A stretch of 13,578 nt of DNA. Source: Clostridia bacterium (GTDB lineage: Bacteria; Bacillota; Clostridia; Oscillospirales; RGIG7773). Below, in pieces: positions 7,101-13,578 of this stretch. Below the pieces are notes generated by a model. It saw only the letters and a list, made by a program, of their open reading frames with translations. It was not told the origin of the DNA and made no database searches. Numbering within the stretch: position 1 is the first letter of the stretch; the number at the start of each line of letters is the position of its first letter. Location: positions 1-13,578 of the forward strand of contig JAFZHO010000083.1 of NCBI GenBank assembly GCA_017554835.1, in the 5' to 3' direction. Both the position numbers and the translations under genes were made by a program.

Positions 7101-9014
7101 CCATGGAGCGTATATGGTTTATCAAAAGCTCCCGAAGCAAATGGAAAAAATACCCTTGGTATTCTTATGAAATACGTTGACGGATCTGATATTTCTGTTC
7201 CAAACGTTTCAAGAAGAGGACATTTGGAAAGCTTCAGCAGCGGCTTAGGTTCTATGAATACAACCTATATGGCATACTTCCCATTTGAAAATACAACTGA
7301 CCCAACAGAAGGCATTGATAAATACGAGCTTGAAAAAGCACTTGTTAAAGCAGAAGGCGTTGAAGCAAAACGTTATACTGCAGATAGCTATGCGGCTCTT
7401 GAAAACGCTTATGAGGCAGCTAAAGTAATTTATAAAGATGCATCTGCTACTCAGGTAGTAGTTGACGCTGCTGTTGCCGCACTTAATAGTGCCTACGATG
7501 CTCTTGAGCCATACGTTGTTAAAGATTATTTGAGAAGCGTTATTGAATCTGCTAACGCTCTTGATGCAAATAACTACTCAAAAGAAACCTTTGACCTTCT
7601 AACTGCAGAGGTTATAAAAGGTCAGGCAGTACTTGATAATAATAAAGCAACTCAGGATATAATCGACGAGGCAAGACTTGCTATTGAAATGGCAATTAAA
7701 AATCTTGTTCTTGTTGGCGAAGTTAGCAAGATTGAACTTGAGTCATTGATTTCCACCGCTTTGGAAATAGACGGAACATTATATGAAAAAGCAAGCTACG
7801 ATGCACTTATGGCTGTTGTTGAAGATGCGCAGGAAGTTTATGAAAATAGCTCTGATACATTTGAAATAACAGATGCAGTAGCATCAATCAAACAGGCACT
7901 TGCAGAACTTGTTTGCCTTGTTGATAGAACTCAGCTTAAAGCTCTTATGGATGAGGTTGAACTTCTAAATGAAGAAGATTATACCGAGGAAACATGGAGA
8001 GAGCTTATGTCTATGATGATTGAATCATGGACAGTATATAATGCATATAACAGTCCTCAGTATCAGATCGACAGAACATATAACGAACTTCTTGCTATTA
8101 AGAACGACCTTGTTCGCGTAACTCCTGATGAGCCAACAGGTGAGCCAACTCCGGACGTTACCGATGAACTTGACTTCAACTGCTCAGATAATATCGGAAG
8201 CGGAAGCATTGAAGGAAACGAAATTTACTTAGGCGTTGCAGAAGGCGTAACAGTAGAGTTCGAATTATTCAAAGGCGATAAAGTATTTGAATTATATGCT
8301 GATCCCGGTCTAACTCAGAAAATCGGCGGACTTATCAATATGAGCGAGCAGGTTATCAAAGTTTACGCAGTAAACGGCGACGAAGTTTATACCGTAACTC
8401 TTTCAAAACAAGCTACTGAATATGACTTTGCAGACCTTAAGGAAGGCGCTTGGTATCTTCCATACGTAAAAACTGCAACAGATCTTGGAATTATCAAAGG
8501 TTCAGAAGTAGATGGCAAAACTCTTCTAAAACCTGAAGATAAAGCAACAAGAATCGAAGGTATCATCTTCGCTCTAAGAATGCTTGGCGTTGATTCAAAA
8601 GCTTTTGCAGATGTTGAACTTAACTTTGCAGACTATGATGAAACTAACCCTGCAGTAGCATGGAGTGCAAATTACGTTAAAGCAGCAGTTGCTCTTGGAC
8701 TTATGAAAGGTTCTGAAGTTGACGGAAAACTTTACCTAAATGGAAATAACTCAATTTCAAGACAGGAATTCTTCGCAATCTTTGCAAGAGCTATGCAGAT
8801 TACTGATAAGAGCGAAGACTACAAAGCAACTGATCTTTCTAAATTCGTTGATAAAGATAAAATCGCAACTTGGTTCGTTGATAATATTAAATACCTTGTA
8901 AACGCTAAAATCGTTGAAGGTAACCCTGTTGATGGCGGATACGTTATCAATCCAACAGGTGACATTCTAAGATGCGAAATCATCAAAATGGTTACTGCAG
9001 CACTTACTGAATAA
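4152..9014 (+). CDS. Large S-layer-anchored protein: CBM9-like x3, FIVAR x5, SGNH hydrolase, SLH x3
   Basis: This is a 1620-residue exported protein. Residues 1-26 form a signal peptide (MKRS, then a hydrophobic stretch, likely cleaved after VTA). Two CBM9/DOMON-like beta-sandwich domains follow at about 38-237 and 287-494, joined by an acidic Pro/Glu linker (about 240-270). Next come a FIVAR helical repeat (about 495-560) and an SGNH/GDSL hydrolase-like domain resembling DUF4886 (about 567-760). The hydrolase shows GNSLTY with Ser577 as likely nucleophile and DGYHPT with Asp725 and His728. A third CBM9-like domain occupies about 849-1047, and four more FIVAR repeats start near 1056, 1123, 1190 and 1258. 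A PT-rich linker and a small beta-rich module lead to three SLH repeats (about 1424-1620) with TRIE, SRQE and LRCE in the TRAE position. The SLH repeats should bind pyruvylated secondary cell-wall polymer. An esterase or deacetylase acting on bound polysaccharide is the inferred role; the substrate is unknown. The gene is monocistronic. Confidence 0.9.
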   Translation: MKRSIALFLAIMMVMSCMTSITFVTANEGTIKEEFGTTIEYTETAPDMVTFNPNEWPALKKQTNKTPRAFAMMYDNDYLYIAITTEDDTVNPNGNWSNGDFVQIYLNAGSSTAANAGNVSSLDHSMRLALGRKASANGLSSYNAGVSVTGVKAKKVSDITIAYSDTNPNADVKYKGSSGVTDPVQKLTGLIAIKWSALGVKAYKLTEGYELNVDIMYHDAGAGTGFAFTPVAYTLGANPNPVTPEEEETEETKPEPDPEPEVPEIELDSTEEIGLPEGVVPAYPVEKFDYIVKRTKPVTLQGGIDYNQWPTFQGLTYNGHGSIYSMMYDDDGYYFAFKINDRTDDPASPDKWTSGDCFYINISPKGENHNQGNGAGSKHAARVNVLRSIGGGWEIAGNGYGSLVNVDYRDDIKIAYKGLTEIQMFIPKEFFGLDAVPTPESGINFGYTIAYNDASDTVITAGEDHRWQTNNGNKGLYGYNNTLIPYSEYKVPEADKSLLKKLIDKAKYMDMADYAYTGYMNAQSQLASAEEIYRNSAATQAEVDNFCTSFKAIIDALVPIERSEEQRPLEILFIGNSLTYTALGPHMFKNVAREMGKEVNFNECIIAATSLDAIYERIGNKEFFRDFDIVFLQESTGGMPTTSTYAKFIENLTEDIKSVGSIPVFYMTSGRSDANYLVKDVTEFAAGYEKHSKAFNVAVAPSGKCCYDVNKKDAHKDMALFSTGDGYHPTTLSGFITAMTLYGTIFKEQAIDCYDFILDDMYGDQDTYLQFSNSEAGGLRFTDLAEKYTRTEVDAKFDDISNIIWERLNKQDNYFLDAEDSEKLSAMCDLEDPGLFDMDPAAVAGKNTKNVAYTTRDLYTKAPINLSYWNEFKPFAVQGSLFGKHYYSAMYSDKGIYLSVRTADRSASKHINGDFAREQAWIPSGDYLTFYTKVSTSSTASQLVAYRLANNEWVVYNGTTVYRNVMINSALNEEGTYDINIMIPWSVYGLSKAPEANGKNTLGILMKYVDGSDISVPNVSRRGHLESFSSGLGSMNTTYMAYFPFENTTDPTEGIDKYELEKALVKAEGVEAKRYTADSYAALENAYEAAKVIYKDASATQVVVDAAVAALNSAYDALEPYVVKDYLRSVIESANALDANNYSKETFDLLTAEVIKGQAVLDNNKATQDIIDEARLAIEMAIKNLVLVGEVSKIELESLISTALEIDGTLYEKASYDALMAVVEDAQEVYENSSDTFEITDAVASIKQALAELVCLVDRTQLKALMDEVELLNEEDYTEETWRELMSMMIESWTVYNAYNSPQYQIDRTYNELLAIKNDLVRVTPDEPTGEPTPDVTDELDFNCSDNIGSGSIEGNEIYLGVAEGVTVEFELFKGDKVFELYADPGLTQKIGGLINMSEQVIKVYAVNGDEVYTVTLSKQATEYDFADLKEGAWYLPYVKTATDLGIIKGSEVDGKTLLKPEDKATRIEGIIFALRMLGVDSKAFADVELNFADYDETNPAVAWSANYVKAAVALGLMKGSEVDGKLYLNGNNSISRQEFFAIFARAMQITDKSEDYKATDLSKFVDKDKIATWFVDNIKYLVNAKIVEGNPVDGGYVINPTGDILRCEIIKMVTAALTE

Positions 9015-9034
9015 AAAAGTTCTTCGAACTTTTT
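9014..9034 (+). terminator. Hairpin immediately after the SLH-protein stop
   Basis: A 9-bp stem (AAAAAGTTC, loop TTC, GAACTTTTT; arms 9014-9022 and 9026-9034) begins at the last base of the stop codon. Its right arm ends in five Ts. The stem is A/T-rich and weak on its own, but it sits directly before a stronger terminator, so it may act as the first part of a tandem terminator. Confidence 0.55.
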
Positions 9035-9035
9035 C

Positions 9036-9072
9036 AAAATATGCCACTCTTTTTCTGAGTGGCATATTTTTT
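9036..9072 (+). terminator. Strong intrinsic terminator of the SLH gene
   Basis: A perfect 14-bp stem has arms at 9036-9049 and 9057-9070, with core ATGCCACTC / GAGTGGCAT and a 7-nt loop. The right arm runs into six Ts (9067-9072). This is a classic Rho-independent terminator and isolates the surface-protein transcript from pth. Confidence 0.9.
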
Positions 9073-9114
9073 CTTTGATTTTCCTACGGGCTTTTCAAAG
9101 TTTATAAAACTTTT

Positions 9115-9143
9115 AATATCCCATCCGAATAGGATGGGATATT
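9115..9143. terminator. Third downstream hairpin, possible terminator
   Basis: A perfect 12-bp stem (AATATCCCATCC / GGATGGGATATT; arms 9115-9126 and 9132-9143) has a 5-nt loop. Only a short T stretch follows on the + strand, so termination is uncertain. It lies between the SLH terminator and the pth promoter and no nearby minus-strand gene needs it. It could be a backup terminator or a small intergenic palindrome. Confidence 0.5.
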
Positions 9144-9175
9144 TCATTATAGTGAGTTTCTCCTTGGGAAACATA

Positions 9176-9204
9176 TTGATTTATTTTGGATTTTTAGTTA
9201 TACT
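9176..9204 (+). promoter_or_regulatory. Promoter of the pth-mfd operon
   Basis: A -35 box TTGATT (9176-9181), a 17-nt spacer and a -10 box TATACT (9199-9204) predict a start site near 9211. The ribosome binding site GAGG (9225-9228) lies 6 nt before the pth ATG. Spacing and box quality fit a housekeeping sigma-factor promoter. Confidence 0.72.
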
Positions 9205-9234
9205 ACTGTTGTAATAAAAAATGCGAGGTAAATT

Positions 9235-9828
9235 ATGCTTAAATTCGGTAGCAAAAGTAAATATGATTTTCTTGTTGTGGGGCTTGGCAACCCCGGAACT
9301 AAATATAGAAATACGAGGCATAATATAGGGTTTATGACTCTTGATTATATTGCTTCAAAAGAGAATATAGAGTTCAAAAAATCAAAATTCAGAGGAGAAA
9401 CCTCCGAGAAAAAAATAGGGGATAAAAATATATTGTTTTTAAAGCCCGATACTTTTATGAATTTGTCGGGAGAAAGCGTTCTTTCTGCTTCTAAATTCTA
9501 CAAAATTCCCCCTGAGAATATTATTATAATATATGATGATATCTCTCTCGGCGTGGGAAAACTCAGAATCAGAAAAAAGGGCTCGGCAGGAGGCCATAAC
9601 GGTATAAAAAATATAATCGCTAATCTTAATAGTGATAATTTTCCCCGTATTAAAATCGGCGTGGGAGAAAAGCCCGCTGAGTTTTCTGATTTGGCTGATT
9701 ACGTTTTATCTCCTTTTAAAATCACTGAGAGAGAAATTCTTGACGGTGCCATTGAAAAAGCTTATATGGCTTTGAAGGTTATTTTTTCTGAAAATACCGA
9801 TAAAGCAATGAATTTATATAACGGATGA
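9235..9828 (+). CDS. pth: Peptidyl-tRNA hydrolase
   Basis: Pth releases peptides from prematurely dropped peptidyl-tRNAs so that the tRNA can be reused. The 197-residue protein has the family signature GLGNPGTKYRNTRHNIGF (residues 16-33). By alignment from memory with the Escherichia coli enzyme, Asn19, catalytic His29, Asn76 (in FMNLSG), Asp101 (in IYDDISL) and Asn122 (in GGHNG) match the conserved active-site set. The N-terminus is about 9 residues longer than the minimal family start, with several lysines; the ATG with GAGG upstream supports this start. The gene is followed 4 nt later by mfd, the common Firmicutes pair. Confidence 0.97.
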   Translation: MLKFGSKSKYDFLVVGLGNPGTKYRNTRHNIGFMTLDYIASKENIEFKKSKFRGETSEKKIGDKNILFLKPDTFMNLSGESVLSASKFYKIPPENIIIIYDDISLGVGKLRIRKKGSAGGHNGIKNIIANLNSDNFPRIKIGVGEKPAEFSDLADYVLSPFKITEREILDGAIEKAYMALKVIFSENTDKAMNLYNG

Positions 9829-9832
9829 TACT

Positions 9833-12800
9833 ATGCTGAAAAGTTTTTTTGACCAAATTGAAGATTTCAACGAGGTAAAAGAGAATATAAATAATGGCAA
9901 CACACCTTTGGCAATCACGGGGGTCCCCGACTGCGCCAAAGGCGTTTTGAGCGCCTTCATTTTGGAGTTGACCAAAGAGAAGGGGCTTTTTATCTGTAAG
10001 GATGAAAAAAGTTCTCTGAAATTATATGAGGATCTATCAGGTATTATTTCGGATGGGGTTTATTATTTCCCTGGGAAAGAGCTTGTTCTTATGCAGGTGG
10101 AGAGTGCTTCTTTCGAATATGAAAGCGGTAGAATGAACGTTATTTCTAAAATGATTTCGGGAGATTATAGGGCAATAATTACCTATCCCGATGCTCTTCT
10201 TACCTTTATTTCTGAGACGGAAAATTGCAGTTCTTTTAATCTGAAAAACGGTCAGACGATAGATACGGAGAAGTTTTTATCACGACTTGTTGATATGGGA
10301 TATAATTATAGTGATATCGTTGAAGGTCAGGGACAGTTTTCAAAAAGGGGAGGAATTATTGATATTTTTTCTCCTTCTTCAAAAAATCCCGTGAGAATTG
10401 ATTTATTCGGCGATGAAATTGATGGTATGGGGATTTTTGATATTACCTCTCAGAGAAGAATAGAAAACGTGAGAGAATATGAGATTACTCCCGTTTTTGA
10501 GACTATTTTATCAAAAGAGCAAAGGGAAAAACTTATATCAAATCTTTCAAAAATAATAAAAAAATATGATAAACGATCAGAACTTGAAAAACTTTGTCAG
10601 AAGCTTTCTTCCGATATTGAAAAACTTCGCGATAATCAGTCTCTACCCCATATTTATAAATATATAAATCTGATTTACGACTCTCCCAAAACCTTGTTTG
10701 ATATTTTTGATGGGTATATTTTCTCTTTTGAGAATATCGGTATTTCCGAGCGACTTTCAAATTATTATAAACTTTTCAAAGAGGATTTGAAGATTTTTTC
10801 AAATCAGGGAGAGTTTATAAAAGATTTTGGAGATATAGTTTTATCAGAAGAGAGATTTTTTGAGTATTTTAAAAAAGGCAGAACAGTTTTTATGGATAAC
10901 TTTGTCTGCTCCAATTATAAATGCCCTCTGAAAGCCCTGATAAATATTGATATTCCCACTATATCGGGCTTTGCGGGAAATATTGATAATCTTTTTGAAG
11001 ACCTTGAATACTACGAAAAAACGGGTTACAAGACTATCATTTTTCTTGATAATAAGAGAAAAGTCCAGAATATAAAAAATACCCTTATTTCAAAGGGTAT
11101 AATGGCAACGGAAGACGAAAAAGCTTTGACGCCCAAAAATCCTCTGATTTTGGAGGGGGTTTTATCGGGCGGATTCAAACTTCTTAAATCCAAAATTATT
11201 ATAATTACCGAGAAAAATCAGCATATAGTTTCTAAACGGAAAAAGAAAAACAAAAATCATATTCAAAACTTCAGTGATATTACACCCGGAGATTATATAA
11301 CTCACGAAAATTACGGCGTGGGCTTATATAAAGGGATGGAAAAACTCACCGTTGACGGTATCACCAAAGACTATTTCAAAATTCAATACGCAGGAAAAGA
11401 TACCCTTTTTGTGCCTTGTAATCAGCTTGAAATGATTTCAAAATTCCAAAGTTATGATAGCGAGGTTAAAGTAAAACTTAATAAACTAACGGGCAACGTA
11501 TGGAGTCAGACCAAGCAGAGAGCAAAATCTGCGGCAAAGGATTTGGCAAAAGAGCTTATAGAGCTTTATAGCAAAAGGCAGAACACAAAAGGATTTGCTT
11601 TTTCTGAGGATACTCCCTGGCAGGGAGAGTTTGAGGATAAGTTTTCCTTTGAAGAGACTTATGACCAGTTACGCTGCGTTTCGGAAATTAAAAAGGATAT
11701 GGAAAAACCCGTCCCCATGGATAGACTTTTATGCGGTGACGTTGGATTTGGAAAAACAGAGGTGGCGCTTCGTGCGGCTTTTAAGGCGGTAATGGATTCA
11801 AAACAGGTGGCAATTTTAGTTCCCACCACCATACTTGCTCTTCAGCATTATAACACCCTTGTTTCAAGGTTTTATTCCTATCCCGTTAAAATCGAATTTC
11901 TATCAAGACAGAAAACAAAAAAAGAACAAGAAAAGATTCTCCGCCAACTTGCAAGAGGAGAAATCGATATTATAGTAGGAACCCATAGAATAATTCAGAA
12001 GGATATAAAATTCAAAGATTTGGGGCTTTTGATTGTTGATGAGGAGCAGCGTTTTGGCGTTAGCCATAAAGAAAGTCTTAAAAAACTTTCTGCCAACGTG
12101 GACGTTCTCACCCTTTCTGCAACGCCTATTCCAAGAACTCTTAATATGGCTCTTTCGGGTATACTTGATATGTCTGTTCTTGAGGAGGCACCGGGGGATA
12201 GAAGCCCCGTTAATACCTACGTTCTCGAACAGGATATGGGAGTTTTATGCGATGCTATTAAACGAGAACTTTCAAGAGGCGGCCAGGTTTTTTATCTTCA
12301 TAACAGAATCGATGATTTGGAGTCTGTTGCCGCTCAGATAGGTCAAAGGGTGGAGGGTAATATCGTTACCGCCCATGGAAAAATGTCCGCATCGGAACTT
12401 TCTGATATATGGGAGAGGATGGTTGAGGGCGAGATAGACGTTCTTGTCTGCACCACGATTATTGAGACGGGAGTTGATATTCCAAACGCCAATACTCTTA
12501 TAATCGAAAATGCTGACTGTATGGGACTTTCTCAGCTTCATCAGATAAGAGGACGAGTGGGAAGAAGCTCCCGAAGAGCATATGCTTATCTTACTTTCAA
12601 GCGGGGAAAGGTTCTTAACGAAACATCGTATAAACGGCTTAATACCATAAAGGAATTTACTCAGTTCGGTTCGGGATTCAAAATCGCAATGCGTGACCTT
12701 GAAATCCGAGGAGCAGGAAATATTCTCGGCGCTCAGCAGCACGGCTATATGGAAAGCGTTGGATATGATTTATATATGAAACTTATTGAGAATGCCGTTC

Positions 12801-13267
12801 GTGAGGAAAAGGGGGAAAAAATCAATAAGGTTGATACTATTATTTCTCTTGACGTTTCCGAGCATATTCCCGAAAAATATATCGAAAAAGAGGAAATCCG
12901 TATAGAGATTTATAAAAAAATCGCCAATATAACCTCAAAAGAGGATTTTGACGATTTATATGACGAACTTTTGGATAGATTTTCTGATATTCCAAAAACG
13001 GTGGAAAATCTTATGAGAATTTCTATGATCAGAAATAGAGCCGCCCTTCTTGGTATTTCGGAAATTAAGCAGAACGGTAATATGATTTTGTTTTATATCA
13101 ATGAATTTGCCTACGAAAAAATGGTGGCAATTATGCCTCAGAATAAGGGCAGAATATTCTTCTCAGCGGGGCAAAGACCATACGTTTCTATCCGACTTTC
13201 CAAGGATGAAGAAATAATAAATGTCGTTTATGATATTATCTGTCAGCTTGAAAATGCTGCAATCTAA
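9833..13267 (+). CDS. mfd: Transcription-repair coupling factor Mfd
   Basis: Mfd is an ATP-driven DNA translocase that removes RNA polymerase stalled at lesions and recruits UvrA. The 1144-residue protein is full length for the family. The N-terminal UvrB-homology region includes EGQGQFSKRGGIIDIFSP from about residue 162. The RNA-polymerase-interacting (CarD-like) domain lies at about 482-540. The RecG-like superfamily 2 motor has Walker A GDVGFGKT (635-642), DEEQ (736-739), SAT (762-764), TAHG (846-849), an ETGVDIPNANT block and QIRGRVGR (904-911). The C-terminal TRCF domain starts near 1021. The ATG lies 4 nt after the pth stop with only a weak ribosome binding site (GGAT in the end of pth), so translation is probably coupled to pth. 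The gene ends at a strong terminator. Confidence 0.98.
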   Translation: MLKSFFDQIEDFNEVKENINNGNTPLAITGVPDCAKGVLSAFILELTKEKGLFICKDEKSSLKLYEDLSGIISDGVYYFPGKELVLMQVESASFEYESGRMNVISKMISGDYRAIITYPDALLTFISETENCSSFNLKNGQTIDTEKFLSRLVDMGYNYSDIVEGQGQFSKRGGIIDIFSPSSKNPVRIDLFGDEIDGMGIFDITSQRRIENVREYEITPVFETILSKEQREKLISNLSKIIKKYDKRSELEKLCQKLSSDIEKLRDNQSLPHIYKYINLIYDSPKTLFDIFDGYIFSFENIGISERLSNYYKLFKEDLKIFSNQGEFIKDFGDIVLSEERFFEYFKKGRTVFMDNFVCSNYKCPLKALINIDIPTISGFAGNIDNLFEDLEYYEKTGYKTIIFLDNKRKVQNIKNTLISKGIMATEDEKALTPKNPLILEGVLSGGFKLLKSKIIIITEKNQHIVSKRKKKNKNHIQNFSDITPGDYITHENYGVGLYKGMEKLTVDGITKDYFKIQYAGKDTLFVPCNQLEMISKFQSYDSEVKVKLNKLTGNVWSQTKQRAKSAAKDLAKELIELYSKRQNTKGFAFSEDTPWQGEFEDKFSFEETYDQLRCVSEIKKDMEKPVPMDRLLCGDVGFGKTEVALRAAFKAVMDSKQVAILVPTTILALQHYNTLVSRFYSYPVKIEFLSRQKTKKEQEKILRQLARGEIDIIVGTHRIIQKDIKFKDLGLLIVDEEQRFGVSHKESLKKLSANVDVLTLSATPIPRTLNMALSGILDMSVLEEAPGDRSPVNTYVLEQDMGVLCDAIKRELSRGGQVFYLHNRIDDLESVAAQIGQRVEGNIVTAHGKMSASELSDIWERMVEGEIDVLVCTTIIETGVDIPNANTLIIENADCMGLSQLHQIRGRVGRSSRRAYAYLTFKRGKVLNETSYKRLNTIKEFTQFGSGFKIAMRDLEIRGAGNILGAQQHGYMESVGYDLYMKLIENAVREEKGEKINKVDTIISLDVSEHIPEKYIEKEEIRIEIYKKIANITSKEDFDDLYDELLDRFSDIPKTVENLMRISMIRNRAALLGISEIKQNGNMILFYINEFAYEKMVAIMPQNKGRIFFSAGQRPYVSIRLSKDEEIINVVYDIICQLENAAI

Positions 13268-13306
13268 AAAAGCTGCGTGGAATTTCCACACAGCTTTTAA
13301 TTTTTT
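13268..13306. terminator. Bidirectional terminator between mfd and the GrpB-family gene
   Basis: A 14-bp stem has arms at 13268-13281 and 13285-13298, one C/A mismatch and a 3-nt loop. It is followed by a T-rich run (13301-13306) on the + strand. On the minus strand the stem also leads into six Ts, so the convergent gene can use it. The left arm starts directly after the mfd stop codon. Confidence 0.88.
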
Positions 13307-13363
13307 CTCAACTATAACAAGTAAGGAGAATATAAAAATTGCTTTTGTTCAATAAATTGGAAT

Positions 13364-13578
13364 TTATTTCAAACCGCATTCTTTATACAGTTCTTTAATG
13401 CACGGTGATTTATACTCTATGTATCCGTCTATATCATTTGGAAATAGCTCGGCGGCTTTTTCTTTTATCAAGCTATATTTTCTAACTGCTTCGGGGTTGC
13501 TTCGGAGAAAATCTCTGAATGTAATATGACGGTGTAATTCCTCAGAATACTGCGGACATACATACAAATGATGCATCA
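13364..13578 (-). CDS. GrpB family (UPF0157) protein, C-terminal part
   Basis: The gene is cut by the window end; 71 codons at most are visible and the stop is at 13364-13366. The visible part matches the C-terminus of GrpB/UPF0157 proteins. It has the HHLYV strand, then the RHITFRDFLRSNPEAVRKY block near visible residues 16-34, and the lysine-rich helical end with an ELFPNDIDGYIEYKSP stretch. UPF0157 proteins belong to the nucleotidyltransferase superfamily, and their biological role is largely undefined. The first visible Met (codon at 13576-13574) is probably internal, because the family has around 100 residues before this block. The gene is convergent with mfd. An A/T-only palindrome (13351-13368) overlaps its stop codon, but the mfd terminator further on is the more likely transcript end. 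Confidence 0.87.
   Translation of the reverse strand, partial: MHHLYVCPQYSEELHRHITFRDFLRSNPEAVRKYSLIKEKAAELFPNDIDGYIEYKSPCIKELYKECGLK

Noticed and set aside
9097..9113. Small hairpin AAAGTTT ATA AAACTTT
   Set aside because: A 7-bp stem that is almost all A/T, in AT-rich DNA, is expected by chance.
12272..12742. Minus-strand open frame of 156 codons inside mfd
   Set aside because: It lies entirely within the conserved helicase region of mfd with no start signal. It is a shadow frame.
13351..13368. A/T-only palindrome (AATAAATT GG AATTTATT) as the GrpB-family gene terminator
   Set aside because: The stem has no G/C pairs and no adjacent T-tract. The nearby mfd stem works in both directions and is a better candidate.
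13339..13398. A 19-codon frame starting with TTG, preceded by AAGGAG at 13323-13328
   Set aside because: The Shine-Dalgarno match is good, but the frame runs antisense into the GrpB-family gene, has no promoter of its own after the mfd terminator, and encodes nothing recognisable.
1..13578. CRISPR arrays, tRNA or rRNA genes, transposases, phage genes, defence systems
   Set aside because: No regularly spaced direct repeats, cloverleaf-like sequences, recombinase motifs or defence-protein motifs were found on either strand by reading.

Overview
The window is AT-rich bacterial chromosome. It carries a run of housekeeping genes and one very large surface-protein gene. The low-GC base composition, strong Shine-Dalgarno sites, a TTG start, the nrnA-truB-ribF and pth-mfd gene orders, and a secreted protein ending in three S-layer homology (SLH) domains all point to a Gram-positive-type member of the Clostridia, probably an uncultured gut or anaerobic lineage. 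No sequence here fixes the genus.

Layout. Positions 2-2279 (+) hold a tight operon: the C-terminal part of an NrnA-like DHH phosphoesterase, truB (overlapping by one base) and ribF (TTG start 2 nt downstream). This looks like the tail of the nusA-infB-rbfA region seen in many Firmicutes. It ends in a bidirectional terminator whose loop contains the ribF stop codon. A convergent gene at 2294-2989 (-) encodes a cysteine-rich DUF6062-like protein. It diverges from an 8-oxoguanine DNA glycosylase gene (3067-3909, +), and the two appear to share one overlapping promoter region. Positions 3910-4151 are non-coding but not empty. They hold a 30-bp relic of an SLH-protein 3' end, a perfect 20-bp inverted repeat, and a promoter with ribosome binding site for the next gene.

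Positions 4152-9014 (+) encode a 1620-residue exported protein: signal peptide, two CBM9-like domains, a FIVAR helical repeat, an SGNH/GDSL hydrolase-like domain of DUF4886 type, a third CBM9-like domain, four more FIVAR repeats, a small beta-rich module and three SLH repeats. It is probably a cell-wall-anchored carbohydrate-binding esterase or hydrolase, and it is the accessory part of the window. Three hairpins follow it. Next come a clear promoter and the pth-mfd pair (9235-13267), for peptidyl-tRNA recycling and transcription-coupled repair. A bidirectional terminator ends this unit. The window closes inside a convergent GrpB-family gene (13364-13578, -).

Functionally, the core genes cover RNA turnover and modification, flavin cofactor synthesis, oxidative DNA repair, translation recycling and repair. 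The SLH gene has its own promoter and terminators and a distinct codon preference, so it behaves as an independent, probably well-expressed surface module inserted between core genes. No tRNA, rRNA, CRISPR array, transposase or phage gene was seen. The most notable structure outside the genes is the SLH-tail relic beside the inverted repeat at 3924-4066. A strong codon-pair rule (NAC, not NAT, before GTN codons) also runs through nearly every gene.
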